Origin: Dactylis glomerata
Taxonomy: Eukaryota; Streptophyta; Magnoliopsida; Poales; Poaceae
Direction of reading: 5' to 3'
NCBI GenBank assembly: GCA_007115705.1
Contig: QXEO01000334.1
Span: 1,769,567 to 1,833,566 of the forward strand
DNA: 64,000 nucleotides
In this document: one piece after another, positions 24,101 to 35,186 of the stretch
How the letters are laid out: each line of letters begins with the position of its first letter
Numbering within the stretch: the first letter of the stretch is position 1
Notes under the pieces: generated by a model
What the model was told of the DNA's origin: nothing
Seen by the model: the letters and a program-made list of their open reading frames with translations, nothing else
The model's database searches: none
Translations under genes and position numbers: made by a program

Positions 24101-27100
24101 AGCAGTATGTCATGCCTGTGGGAGTGTGCACAGATATGAGAGCAGCAGAGAAAAGTGTATTGTTTGCTAAAATGGAGATGGCCAAAATTACTGTTCTCTA
24201 TTGAGTATTGAGTAATCAGAACAAACACAAGAGGATGCATATGCTTACTAATTTGGCCTAATAATACACAGGACATATGCACACCAAGTGAATACTATTA
24301 ATACAAGACTGGTAAAGCAGAAAGGAAATTAAATTACAACAATCTTTAAGAATATATTACCCATATTAACTCCTCATTTTTTGCTTGAGTGCTATGAGTC
24401 ATTATGGTTTGCATGCTGCATTATCAATGTTGATATACATCAATGAGAAGTTTACCTGAACTCAACGACATGCCCAGCTATTTCAGAGAGCTCATAAGTT
24501 CTGCTTTTGTTGCTCTTGAATTCTTCCAGAAGTGAGGGCATCAGATTGCCTTCCATCTTACCAACAAGGTCAGGATTCCATGAACCAAAAGAACCACCAA
24601 AATTTCTCATGCCTGATGCAAACCGCATGCTGCGTTCTCCATGCCTAAGTGGACTGCCAGATGCAACAGGTGAAGAGGGAAGAACGGGACTCGTCAAAGG
24701 ACTTCCACCATAACCAAGGCCAAATCCAAGGTTTCCATAGCAGCCATAGTTTTTCTGTGACTGAAGCAATGGGCTAAGGCTCTGAGGACCAAGTAAATCC
24801 ATGTAAGAATTTCCGAGAAGGCCACTGGCCATGAAAGGATCATCATAGCTGGCCGCAACTTGGGCAGCAAGATACTGAACATATAATGGATCAATTGGCA
24901 TCTGAACAGAATTTGCTGCATTTGGACTTCCCAATCCATTGTAGCCTCGGTAGTTAGAGGCACCAGCTAAATTTTGCCTAGAAGATAAAGTCCCTCCTGG
25001 GGATCTCGAACCAATCCTAGGGGAAGCAAAGCCAGATCCAACTGACGAGTTGTCAGACGATGTGAAATTTCCAGCATTCATCTGATTTCTCATCATAGAA
25101 GAATTACCCGAATTTGCAGAATACCCCTCAGGGCCCCTAAAATGCCCTTGATCAGGACGCTTCATGAAGGAGTGCTGCTGGTTGCCGTTTGTTTGATCAC
25201 CATGTCGATCAAAAAGGAACCTATTGGCATTATCAACATCCTGATAGAGCTTAGACTGGTCCATAGTTTGCCCATTACCAGCTCTAGATGATGACAGGTT
25301 CATCCCAGATAAAGCAGCGACCAGATCATCCGGTTCACCAACAGCAGACGAACTACGGCGGAAGGAAGATGAACCACCATTACTCTTTTTATCAAAAGCA
25401 CCAACTTTCACACCAATTGGCGGAAGGCAGGGACTAGGGACCCTCCTCACAAGCTCAGGATCTGGGGATGCGCTTCTGGAAAGTGAGGGTCCTAGAATGG
25501 ATGCATATGCATGTGATGACAAATCATTGTTCCGCATTTCAGCCAAAGTCTGTTCACTGCTGTCACGCTGCAGGCCACTCATAGCTCCAGTCTCGCGATG
25601 TAGAGCATACTGCATTCCAGAAGAATCCAGAAAGTCATTACGATTGTGGTTGCCACTCTGTCGGTCGGTATCTCGTTGATTGGAGTCCTCCTGGAACATT
25701 TACAAGTTGTACAAATCTGATAAGCTGTTTTGCATAAAATAAAATTGAAGAGATACAGAACTGCACAAAAAGCAACATTAAATTGTGTTTAGTTGAAAAC
25801 AGAACCAGGACACATGGTCATGAACATGAACTAGTATGGACATGCTGGTGAGCAAACCACAAAGTTTGGAAGCTTCTTTCGAGAGTACAAGCTTCTTTCT
25901 AGTGCCTAATGCAGGTGTTGACTCATCCAACTTGAATCACCTAAACATGCCACAACAAATAGTTGATGGTCCAAAGAACAATCGTGCAAAAGACACATAG
26001 ATGCGCAAACATGCATTATACAAGTGAAACATTTGTGAAGCGCGCTAGACATTATTTCTCATGATCCAGTAACTTCAGAGGGGTTATCAGGAATTACTGA
26101 CAATAACAGTTACACTAACCCTTTCGTGCAAATGTTAGCAATACACTAGCTGAGAACTCATGGCTCCAAACTGTCCAGCACTCAAACTGGATAGTTCTTC
26201 TTCTTTCTTTTAAATTGCAAGCTAGAATTACACAGCATTCCTACCTAATTACTTATGCTATTCAGAGTTGAGAACTTCTGGCCACACCAAGAAGTGTGCC
26301 TCACCACAGTCGATAAATCACGCAGGTGAAAAAAACACGACTTGTTTCACAAGTTCACATCTACTGCGCAATCAGAATGTACCAAAACTAGTTAGTGCAA
26401 GCACATATACTGTTTGCACTATGAACTTGCAAATAGGCATTAGCATTACACTGGTGAAACATTGTGAAGCACTAGACAATATTTCTCATGATCTTTCACA
26501 GTTATTCAGGAAGTGTTAATGATAACAGTTACAATAACCTTTTGAACTTCCGCGCAAATGTTAACAAATAAGGAACACTTGCTGGGAATTCATAAGTCAA
26601 TACCATCAAGCAAATAGATTGAATTAATCTACTGTGTACTCCACTCCATAAAACAAGGAGTACAAATTTTAAAAAAGTCAAACCATTAAAGTTTGACCAA
26701 ACTTTTAGAAAAAATTATCAACCTCTCCAATGTTAAGTCATTGTCAAACCATGTAAAGTTTGACCAAACTTTTAGAAAAAATTGTCAACCTCTCCAATGT
26801 TAAGTCATTCTTATTTATATCATTATATATTTTTCATATCATATCTACATGGTATTGTAATTGTTTGATAGTTTTTTCTGTAAACTTGGTTAAACTTTAC
26901 ATTGTTTGACTCCAGAAAATATTTATACGCCCTGTTTTACGGAACAGAGGTAATACTAGCTACTAAGCTGCACTAACTGAGTAAGAAACACTTCCTGAGA
27001 ACTCATTGCCCAGCACTCAAACTGGATAGTTTTTCTTCTTTTGTTCAAGCTGCAAGCTATAACTACACAACATTCACATTTATGCAATTACAATTTCAAA

Positions 27101-27997
27101 ACTTCAGACCAACCACGAGTTGGCTGACAATATCACATCTAATGTGAACCTGCAAACAGGCATTGCACTGGTCAAACATTGTTAAGCAGTAGACCTTACA
27201 AAAAAACACATTGTTAAGCAATAAGACAATATTTCTCATGATCAGGTAACTATTAATGATAACAGTTACGGTAACTGTTTGACCTTTCGCACAAATGTGA
27301 ACAAAGAAACACTAGCTGAGAATTCATAGGTCAATACCATCCAGCAACTAGACTGAACTCGTCTAATCTAATGTGTACTCAGCTGAAAGGTGGTAAATGG
27401 TAGTTCAGAGGCACATATGCTGTACAAACTACAAACGTGCGCATTTCCAGTCAAACAAATCCAATGTTTTCGGTCACTTCACTCTAATACACACGGTAGT
27501 AAATCAAAGATAATAATAGATTGAAAACGAAAGGGAAAAAAGACGAGATCTTTGGCGAGAGCAACCACCTGGAAGATACTGGAGAAGCTCCGCTGGCGGG
27601 GATGGTCGATACCGGGCAGGCCCACGAGCCCATCCCCGGCCCCCGCCGCCGCGCCCCTCCTGCCGTCCCCGATCCCGCCGAGGCCGGAGGCGGAGCTGCG
27701 GAGGCGGTGCTGCGAGGAGCGCCAGTCCTCCTTGGAGAGCAGCGGCGGCGGGAGGCGCGGGTTGAGGTGCGCATTGGAGTAGTAGTAGCTCTGGTAGGCC
27801 GGGTCGGCCCGGAGCTCGTCGTCCAGCAGCACCTCGCCGCCGCCGCCGGCCGCCATGGCCATGGCGCCCTCGACGGTGGGCGGAGCCGAGCCGCTGCGGA
27901 AGAGCTCGAAGTCCCCGCGCTCCGCCCCCTCCTCCCCGCCGCCGCCCACGCCGCAGACGCCCTCCCCTCCCCCCCGGGTCGCCATCTCCGTCACCAT
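21134..27997 (-). CDS. PUM-like: Pumilio (PUF) RNA-binding protein, 9 exons, about 882 aa
   Basis: Minus-strand exons: 27997-27569, 25690-24456, 23150-23009, 22934-22827, 22701-22489, 22408-22298, 21789-21595, 21501-21327, 21174-21134. All have GT..AG borders and matching phases, 2649 nt in total. The N-terminal half is low-complexity but has the plant Pumilio block NPRLPPPLLSKEDWR. The C-terminal third has eight PUF repeats. The base-contacting pairs read from repeat 1 to 8 as S/Q, N/Q, C/Q, N/Q, C/Q, N/Q, S/E, N/Q, the classic set for a UGUANAUA-type 3'-UTR element. Expected role: cytoplasmic binding to mRNA 3' UTRs to control decay or translation. An in-frame ATG at 28033 and another at 27985 are alternative starts; 27997 (MVTEMATRGG) was chosen. 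Introns 1 and 2 contain MITE-like insertions. No coding damage was seen. Confidence 0.93.
23206..23877. mobile_element. Long Stowaway-like element with GC-rich interior, in Pumilio intron 2
   Basis: The ends are inverted repeats over about 27 bp with few mismatches: left CTCCCTCCGTCCCGATTTAA, right (reverse complement) CTCCCTCCGTCCGGATTTAA. TA flanks both sides (23204-23205 and 23878-23879). At 672 bp it is much longer than typical Stowaway MITEs. The interior (about 23270-23760) is strongly GC-rich, repeating CCATGGCGCGC and CCGCCTCCACCTCC. Long open frames exist on both strands but are compositional. The cargo may be captured genic sequence (a Pack-type element) or an unrelated internal region. 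It lies between the second and third coding exons and does not disturb their splice sites. Confidence 0.85.
26021..27400. repeat. Degenerate direct duplications within Pumilio intron 1
   Basis: Blocks recur in the same orientation. TAGACAATATTTCTCATGATC and neighbours occur near 26050, 26470 and 27215. CACTCAAACTGGATAGTT occurs near 26178 and 27012. AATTCATAAGTCAATACCATC and a variant occur near 26588 and 27325. The pattern fits two to three tandem copies of a few-hundred-bp intron segment, with the MITE at 26639-26950 inserted in the middle copy. Confidence 0.65.
26639..26950. mobile_element. Degenerate mariner-like MITE in Pumilio intron 1
   Basis: The left end CTCCACTCCATAAAACA and right end TGTTTTACGGAACAGAG are imperfect inverted repeats flanked by TA (26637-26638 and 26951-26952). 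The interior holds a 67-bp tandem duplication (about 26679-26745 and 26746-26812) containing GTTTGACCAAACTTTTAG, a motif common in mariner-type MITEs of grasses. It is older than the element at 6597 judging by the mismatches in its ends. Confidence 0.7.
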
Positions 27998-28033
27998 CGG
28001 ATCGATCACCGCCGCCGCCAGCAACACAACCAC

Positions 28034-29910
28034 AGCACAAGCCCGGCAAGAGATCTCACAGCTCTAAAACACCGCCATTACACCACCTCAACGCCCTTAA
28101 AGCCGCCGTTTTCAGCAAGATTTTACACGGGAAAATCTCGGAAGGAGTCAAGAACAGGTTCCTGCTGCTAAGAAGCCGGCAAATCAGCGGAGCAGATGTT
28201 CAGACTACTCGGAACGGAGCGGATTCGGGAGGGATTCGAGCTTTTCCCCTTTTGCTTCCTCTCCTCGCAGCTACCAATGCGTGCTGTGTTCTTGCTCGTG
28301 GGGAAGAAGCGCAGTAGTGAGAGAGAGAAGACGCAGGCGGCTGAGCTGAGTTAAGTACAACGGCCGGAGCGATCTCGACCGCCGGATTCTTCGCTGGACG
28401 GGCGGGATGAGCCGGAGGGGTTTGGGCCCTAGGGTTTTGAGGCCGCCACGGCCGCACGCACGGCCGTCAAGGCTTGGATTCGATGGAAATGGAAAAAAAA
28501 ATCGTTTGCGTTGGTGCTCTAGGGTCAAAATGGATCGAGGTCCCTGTGTTTCATGGCATGTGCGTTTTTAGCTAATTTGGGAAATGCGGATTCGGTTTCT
28601 CTAGCAAAGTATATCTTAGTCTTTATGGATATCGATTGATGGACTTTTATTGTACATGCTATTTAGAGCAGACCTTTCCGCGTGTCAAACTTCCACTCCA
28701 AACTTTTCGAATACGTTGGACGACTTTCAGGTTCCTTGAGCTTCAAAATACAGGTTTTTTCCGCAATGGGTTGGATTTTTTTTAGTTGGTTCTAAGCGAA
28801 TGGTCACTCAGGTGCATGTAAAACTAATCATCGTCCTCGAAAAACAGAAGTGTGCAATATGGCGTAAAAACACTTAGGGAACGAGGTGATAAACATGGTT
28901 GAAGTTTGCCTGCATTATTGGAGATCGTAGGTGTAGCCTTCTAATATGCAAGTACATTCGCACGTGTTAAGAGATGTGTGCGACATGTGGTCGGGGTTTG
29001 ATTAGGATGTCATGTGAAATGTCTTATTTTTAGCATCAAAATTTGTCTTTTTACACACGTCACACAACACGTCAATTTACTTTTGTGGGTATGTAGCACA
29101 TGAAGATGTACGTGTGGATTTTTCAATTCAATTTTTTTAACATTTTAAAATTTGTCAAATATGTATTTCAAAATAAAGAGAGCATATGCTCTAGGAGCCA
29201 AAACACCACTCCACTAATTAATGCTAGTTTTAGTTTTGTATTATAGGTTTTTTACTGTTAACTTTTTATGTCGCAATGCTTGGCCATAACAAGTATGGAC
29301 GTTCTGGTTTTTCTTTGAAACTTATTGATACGTCGATTGAATCAATAGTTGGAAAATTAAAGCAACTTAAATGGTAAAATAACACTATTTCTTTTTTGAA
29401 GCCACCCAACAAGCACTGGTTTAAATATAAAAACACCACCACTCGCTTTGAACGATGCACTCTTTTAAATTACAATTATGAAGTAAGACATATATTTTAC
29501 CTTGATCCTAAAAATAAATATGCTAAAAATAAAGATAATTCCTAGCTAGCGAATCAGTGGTTCACAAGGCAACCAGTTGTTTATTAAAGATAAACCATTT
29601 TTTCTTAAACGTAGAAGGCATGTGCTAGCTAGGGTTGACGTCGCGGAGCTGACATTGCACAGATTAGGTCACTCAAGTGGACACGTGTCGATCGATGGGA
29701 GTTTGTATCTAGCTCCAGGCTCATGTAAGAAGAAGATTGGAACGGGCCGGAGGAGTACGTGTACATGATTATTGCGTGCAGTACAGGTGCAGGCTGCTGC
29801 TGCTGTCGCATGGGCGTGGCACGTGATTCCCGCTTAGGCGCATAAGTGTACGGATCGGCTTTAAAACACTGTAGCGAGCCTAGATTAAGCTTGACTTTCT
29901 TCTCGAAGTT
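28034..29910. other. Pumilio 5' UTR/promoter region and intergenic sequence
   Basis: 28034-28460 is GC-rich and probably holds the Pumilio 5' UTR and core promoter (minus strand). An out-of-frame ATG at 28049 overlaps the start region and could act as an upstream ORF. From about 28550 to 29910 the sequence is AT-rich with no recognised gene or repeat ends. Confidence 0.4.
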
Positions 29911-30020
29911 TTCACAGCTTATCTACATAGTAAAAGAGAAGGTAAATGAGGAGTGAGATGCATTGACCGTCCTCAAATTTGTTCAAACTTGCTGGCCATG
30001 TCTAACACGGTCCTCGAACT
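29911..30020 (+). repeat. Copy 1 of a 110-bp dispersed repeat
   Basis: This block, from TTCACAGCTTATCTACATAG to ACACGGTCCTC, is nearly identical to 50909-51020 in the same orientation. The two differ mainly by a 3-base insertion near the end. Sequence diverges immediately on both sides, so it is probably one terminal part of a larger transposon or a capture product. Confidence 0.85.
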
Positions 30021-30525
30021 TAGAAATGATCTAATATTATTTATTTTTCAATAAAGAGAATATATTAATATCGTGATGATATAATTATACTCAGCCTCTG
30101 CTATAACACAATATCCTAATAGTAATATAGATGCACATAGCTAAAAAAAGAAACTAAAAAAAAGAGAAAAGTCCCGCTATAGTTCAATCTTTGTAACAAC
30201 AACACAAACACCACTAAAACAATGCCAAAGTTCTCCAAAAGCGATGCACTCAAGAAGGAAACATTGCACAAGCGCCATCGCTGCCCGATCAAATATCATA
30301 GGTTTTTATTCTGAAGAAAGTCTCCACTCTTAAAACAATGCCTTCAACAAGGTCAATGCCAGACATAACTAGTTAAGGCAAGATCTTGGATTTTTACCCT
30401 GAAAGGTCAGACAGTGAACTTATCCTGTAATGTCGCCCCCACTTGCCAACTGCTGCCACAAATCCTAAAACACCAAGAAAATTCCACCTTGGCGCAAAGA
30501 CTTGAGCATTAGTCCACTGATCTTA
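30021..30525 (-). other. Probable LINE-like 3' non-coding tail
   Basis: The minus strand ends in CTCTTTATTGAAAAATAA near 30045-30060 and includes a CAGAGGCTGAGTATAATTAT stretch that resembles the GGCTGGGTGTAAT tail of the LINE at 15001. No zinc-binding or RT coding is readable. Assignment rests on the tail style only. Confidence 0.35.
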
Positions 30526-30830
30526 CACTAGTATAGAACATACCTTTACACACGGCCGTTTTGGCCCATCGCACGCGGTTGAACAAACTGTCTCCACATG
30601 TGGGTGTGTGATAGGGGAGCACTATGCACACGGTTTTTTAAACCGTGTGCGACATGGAAACTTCACCCACACATATTTATTATGAATCGTTTGTGATAGC
30701 TCGGGCTATCACAGACAGTTATTTGTATCATTTCATCTGCCTTCTTTTAAGATCGCAAATGCTTTTGTACACAAACTAGTATGTGTTGATGTACTATTGC
30801 ACACATTTGATTATTAACTAAGCGGTGTGC
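30526..30830 (+). mobile_element. One end of a CACTA-type element
   Basis: It starts CACTAGTATAGAACATACC at 30526 and is followed by subterminal repeats of the ACACACGGTTT / AAACCGTGTGCGA kind (about 30550-30650), which form inverted pairs. The opposite terminus (TACTAGTG) was not found downstream, so the element is truncated or rearranged. Confidence 0.6.
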
Positions 30831-31579
30831 TTGTTGCTTCGGCCGTGTATGTTTTATGGTGTATTTTTCTCATCTGTATCCCTAGTTGTACAAGCAAAAC
30901 ATGCAATATTTTAACTATATTTGATTGCACAATTCATATATCGAATGTATACATGCATTTCACAATAGATTTGATTTCCACATATACAAATGAGTTTTTC
31001 TTGGTTATGTCTTCGTCTTCATCCTTGTATCCTTTGTTATACTCTGGAGCATTGAACTGAAAGACAGTTTTCAGAAAGGATCTTCGAGACTAGTACAACC
31101 TATGTATAAGTAAGGAAGAAAATGAGTGACATGATTGAAGCAAATAGATCAAGTACAAGTTTTTTGCAAAGAATTTTACTCTTGGTTTGCATGGAAAGGG
31201 TCATAAAATGGCAAGATAGACACTTAAGCGTCTCTCATGACCATGTCGTGCTATATGATAGCGAGACCTTCATCCTTCTGGTGCGCCACAACTTCGATTG
31301 CATGACTTGATGATGGTGCGGAGTTGGCCGCCCAGTTGGGAACCCTAAGAGGAAGGTATGATGAGCACAGCAACAAGTTTCCCTCAGTATGAAACCAAGG
31401 TTTATCGAACCAGTAGGAGAAAGAACCAACTTACGAAGGTTGATGCTAACTGGCTTGGCGACAGCTCCAGACAATTTATATATGACGCCTTATCTGGGGC
31501 GTAACTTTGCACCAGCAGCAACATGAAACCTGCACACAACACAACCAAAGTACTTTGCCCCAACTAGCAGCAAGGTTGT
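30831..31579. other. Unassigned sequence before the LTR cluster
   Basis: About 750 bp, possibly the interior of the truncated CACTA element to its left. Near 31320-31520 it contains retroelement-like non-coding sequence. No protein similarity recognised. Confidence 0.3.
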
Positions 31580-32750
31580 TGATACGTCTCCAATGTATCC
31601 ATAATTTTTGATGCTCCATGCTTGTTTTTACACCATTTGCTTAGTGTTTCGTTACACTTCGTGGCATTTTTATGCATTTTCCGGAACTAACCTATTAATG
31701 AGAAGCCACAGTGTCAGTTCCCTGTTTTCTACTGTTTTTGTGTTTCAGAAAAGTTACACAGGAAATATTCTCGGAATTGGACGAAACAAAAGCCTGACGT
31801 CCAGAAATTTACCGAAGCTTCCAGAGAACCAAAGAGGAGACAGAGAGGAGCCACTGGTGGGCCTCACCACCAGGGGGCGTGGCCTAGGGCTGGCCCGCGC
31901 CCCCCTATGGTGAGCCCCACCAGGACCACTTCTGATGACGCCCCTTCGCCTATAAAGACCCCCCGACGGGAAAAACCTAAATACCGGATCACTTTTCCAG
32001 AATACATCGCGATCCGCCGCCGCCGTCGACCTGAAGATCGGGAGGGTCCAGAAGCTCTTCCCGGCACCCTGCCGGAGAGGGGATCGCCACCGGAGGTCTT
32101 CTTCATCGCCATGTTTGCCTCCGGCGCGATGAGTGAGTAGTCTACCTTGGACTATGGGTCCATAGCAGTAGCTAGATGGTTTTCTTCTCCACCATGTGCT
32201 TCATGTTTAAGTCTCGTGAGCTGCTTTACATGATCGAGACTACCGTTATGTAATTCTACATGTTGTGTTTGTTGGGATCCGATGAATATTGGTGTTATGA
32301 TTGAGTTGATGTACTGAATTTTATCTTATGTTATCTCTATGTTGTTTATGATCTTGCATGCTCTCCGTTGTTAGTAGCTATCTTGGCCAAGTAGTTGCTA
32401 GTGACTCCAAGAGGGGGTATTTATGCTCGGTAGTGGGTTCATGCCTCTATTTAATCTGGGGGAGTGACAGAAACCTCTAAGGTTGTAGATGTGCTATTGC
32501 TACTAAGGGGAAAACAACATTCATATGCTCAAGGGCATATGCTTTGTTTACATTACACACTTTGCTTAATGCAATTATCTGTTGTTCGCAACTTAATACT
32601 TGTGGAGTTCTCGGATTGATTCGCCACAAGTGGATTATTAGTCATAGATGCAGTTGGATGGCAGTCTATGTATCTTGTTGTAATGCCCAGAGTAAATCTC
32701 ATAGTGTATCTTGTTGTAATGTCCAGAGTAAATCTCATAGTGATTCTCTA
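31580..32750 (+). repeat. LTR-type repeat, copy 1 (TGATACGTCTC start)
   Basis: It begins TGATACGTCTCCAATGTATCC, a start shared by a very abundant wheat-tribe retrotransposon LTR class. The same first about 230 bp recur at 33141, and the first about 165 bp at 32975. A CCTATAAAGACC box lies near 31950. The later part (about 32150-32750) has small repeats, including AGAGTAAATCTCATAGTG twice near 32690 and 32726. No gag or pol follows, so it is a solo LTR or fragment. The right limit is approximate. Confidence 0.65.
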
Positions 32751-32974
32751 GATCAACCGAGGAATCGGCGACCTGCGCCGCCCGTGGTCCTCACTGGACA
32801 ACCTCGAGCGCGCAGCCGGCAAGGATCTCCGCGTCATTGCTGCAAGGCCGCACCCAGATGAGCGTCGCCGTCGCAGGGCAACACCTCCGTTCCAGGGCAA
32901 CACCGCCACGCCCCTTGCCAAGCATCGCGCCTCCCGCCAGAGAAAGCATCTCGCGCCGCCCGCCGAGCGATGGG

Positions 32975-33140
32975 TGATACGTCTCAAACGTATCTATAAT
33001 TTTTTATGCTTCATGCTTGTTTATGCAACATTTGCTTTGTGTTTTGTTTACACTTCGTGGCGTTTTTATGCATTTTCCAGAACTAACTTATTAACGATAT
33101 GCCACAGTGCCAGTTCCCTGTTTTCTGATGTCTTTGTGTT
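32975..33140 (+). repeat. LTR-type repeat, copy 2, truncated
   Basis: About 166 bp from TGATACGTCTCAAACG to TGTCTTTGTGTT. It equals the start of copies 1 and 3 with several differences, then stops abruptly where copy 3 begins. This suggests one element inserted into another or a partial tandem duplication. The 225 bp before it (32750-32974) are GC-rich and unassigned. Confidence 0.75.
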
Positions 33141-33680
33141 TGATACGTCTCAAACGTATCTATAATTTTTGATGCTCCATGCTTGTTTTTACACCATTTG
33201 CCTTGTGTTTCGTTACACTTCGTGGTACTTTTATGCATTTTTCGGAACTAACCTATTGACAAGATGCCACAGTGCCAGTTCCCTGTTTTCTGCTGTTTTT
33301 GTGTTTCAGAAGTGATACACAGGAAATATTCTCGGAATTGGACGAAACAAGTTCCCGAAGTCTTATTTTACCCGGAAGCTTCCAGAGATCCGAAGGAGAG
33401 TAGGAGAGGGGCCACCAGGCCCCCTCACACGTGGCTCGCGCGGCCAGGGGTCTGGCCGCGCCGCCATAGCGTGAGGGCCCCTGGCCCCACTCCTGACATC
33501 GCCCCTTCGCCTATAAGAAGCCTCAGGACGGAAAACCCTAAAGGAGTCGGCAATTTTCCAGAAGCAGTTCCGTAGCTCCGCCGCCGCCGACGAATTTCGG
33601 GGGACAGAAGTCTCTGTTCCGGCACCCTGTCGGGACGGGGAAGTGCCCCCGGAGCCCTCTCCATCGGTCTCCATTGTTAG
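33141..33680 (+). repeat. LTR-type repeat, copy 3
   Basis: It begins TGATACGTCTCAAACGTATC and parallels copy 1 through AGGAAATATTCTCGGAATTGG and the GCCCCTTCGCCTATAA box near 33510. It then diverges after the GC-rich segment near 33640. Confidence 0.7.
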
Positions 33681-34580
33681 AACTAATCTTGTAATGTTCA
33701 TGTATCTGCATATTTAGTTTGATTTTGCTATGCATGTAGTTAGGTGTTCTCTTAGTAGCATGTTGTAGTCCGGCAAGGTTGTACGTGTGATGCGTACCGA
33801 ACTGGCGAGTATTTAGCAGGAGGCGTGCAAGGCGAGATGTCGAGATAGCGCTGTGCGATGTAGCTTATGATGGCGAGATGCCGAGGCCGCTGAAGCTGCT
33901 GAAGAGACCGGGCTGCACACGAAGTATCCGAGAGACTCGGTTCTCACCTAGTTTCCTTTGCATGGAGTTTGTTAGCTGGTGTGCTCGATCGCATGTTGGC
34001 CTGGTCGTCTGGCTCATAGAGAGAATCTAGGAGAAGATCAAGTCAAGTAGCAGCGCGTGTGGTTAGAATTAGTGGAGTGCATGGCTAGGTGGTGTTAGTG
34101 GGCTGAGTGTGGCGTGCATGTGCGCCTATATAAGGTACTGTAAGTCTGTTATTTCAGTAGTGGAAAATAGAGGAAAATGTAGCTATTTTGGGTGTCAAGA
34201 GAGAGGTCACGGCAAAGCTAGTTTCTTCTTCCTTGGTTGCGTGCGTGTGTGTGTTCTTGAGAAAATACAAGAGAGATTGTGAGAGAGGTCAGAGGAAGAA
34301 GAAGAGGGGCATCGACCTCACCGCCATCTCCATCAACCTTGCTGTCTCCTATGATGAGGAGGGAGTAGTTCATCCCCGGGGCTAAGGGCTCTACCGGTAG
34401 CTATGTGGTTCACCTCTCTCTCCCATGATATGATCTTTAATGTGCAGATTTATTCATTTTGCTTCCAACCTACATACTAAAAGATGCCTAGATTCATAGT
34501 GATAGAAAATGAATAAAATATCTTATATTTTGGAACGGAGGGAGTAGATCAGAAGATCTTTTCTTTTCGAGTTTAATGGC
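33681..34580 (+). other. Possible copia-like LTR and a MITE end
   Basis: The stretch from TGTTAGAACTAATC (about 33676) contains CTATATAAGG near 34126 and a CT/AG-rich leader, features of a copia LTR, but no matching second LTR or protein domain is visible. Near 34516-34546, TATCTTATATTTTGGAACGG followed by AGGGAGTA is the right end of a Stowaway MITE whose left end is not recognisable. Confidence 0.35.
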
Positions 34581-34790
34581 TTTTTTTTTGAGATAACAAC
34601 TGATGGCATTTCAATCAATGGCGAAACCGATTACAAACGACTCCACAAGAAAAGAAAATACAATATGATCCCAAACTTTTGCAGACTCAGGTCTAGTTTT
34701 TATGGTCCCGATCAAACAATTAAAAAAATAAGCACCTCATAAGTCATGAATCTAGTCGATCTAGGGCTTGTATTCTTTAGCCACTGTAAT
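34581..34790 (-). mobile_element. LINE-type 3' tail fragment
   Basis: A T run at 34581-34589 followed by GAGATAACAACTGATGGC is, on the minus strand, GCCATCAGTTGTTATCTC plus poly(A), a typical end of a plant LINE or retroposon. About 200 bp of non-coding sequence lie upstream on that strand. No target duplication was resolved. Confidence 0.5.
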
Positions 34791-34794
34791 TATG

Positions 34795-34940
34795 GAAACA
34801 TTGTATGAAAAGGCTTACAAGGAAGTACCTAATTAATTACATTTTACAGGGTTTTTTTTTGCGGGAACATTTTACAGGGATTTAAACACTACCTTACAAA
34901 AAATATATTTTATGTTGAATTTGATATTTTACTTTTGAGG
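34795..34940 (+). repeat. Left copy of a direct repeat flanking the DUF4283 ORF
   Basis: CTTACAAGGAAGTACCTAAT to GTTGAATTTGATATTTTA is repeated at 35776-35880. The left copy is longer because it holds a 15-nt insertion with a 13-bp duplication (34839-34879). At about 100 bp the repeats are too long for a transposon target duplication. Confidence 0.85.
34852..34866 (-). mobile_element. 15-nt poly(T)-led micro-insertion with 13-bp target duplication
   Basis: ACATTTTACAGGG occurs at 34839-34851 and 34867-34879. Between them lie nine T and GCGGGA. The paralogous copy at 35776-35880 has only one such block (ACATTTGATAGGG), so the insertion-free state is present in the same window. The form fits an extremely 5'-truncated target-primed (LINE-type) insertion on the minus strand. 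Replication slippage is an alternative. Confidence 0.55.
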
Positions 34941-35095
34941 AAGTACCTCCGCCCCCTCGCCAAGAACAGCAAGCAGCGATCCCCGTGCTTTCAAGGCATT
35001 CAACACAATTGAAAGAGAATCAGCTATTCCCCAAGGTACGCCGGTGAGTTACTGCTCCCCCCAGCTAACTCCACCCCTGATCCCGGCGGAGAGTG

Positions 35096-35104
35096 TATAA
35101 AAAG
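35096..35104 (+). promoter_or_regulatory. TATA box upstream of the DUF4283 ORF
   Basis: TATAAAAAG sits 83 bp before the ATG at 35187, in a moderately GC-rich promoter-like stretch. This spacing would place a transcription start near 35130. Confidence 0.5.
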
Positions 35105-35186
35105 GGGACAAGGCCATGGAAATCGACACAACACCAGCAATAGCAAACAAGCAATCTGTGCAACCCAGTGCTCTGCCACCAGCCTC

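Noticed and set aside
27521..28171. 216-codon frame antisense to the first Pumilio exon
   Set aside because: Shadow frame of a GC-rich coding exon with regular third-position GC. The Pumilio frame is supported by protein similarity and splice phase.
29921..30525. Possible second Helitron starting at the TCTACATAG word
   Set aside because: The repeat shared with 50909 begins about ten bases before this TC, and no hairpin plus CTAG end was found downstream.
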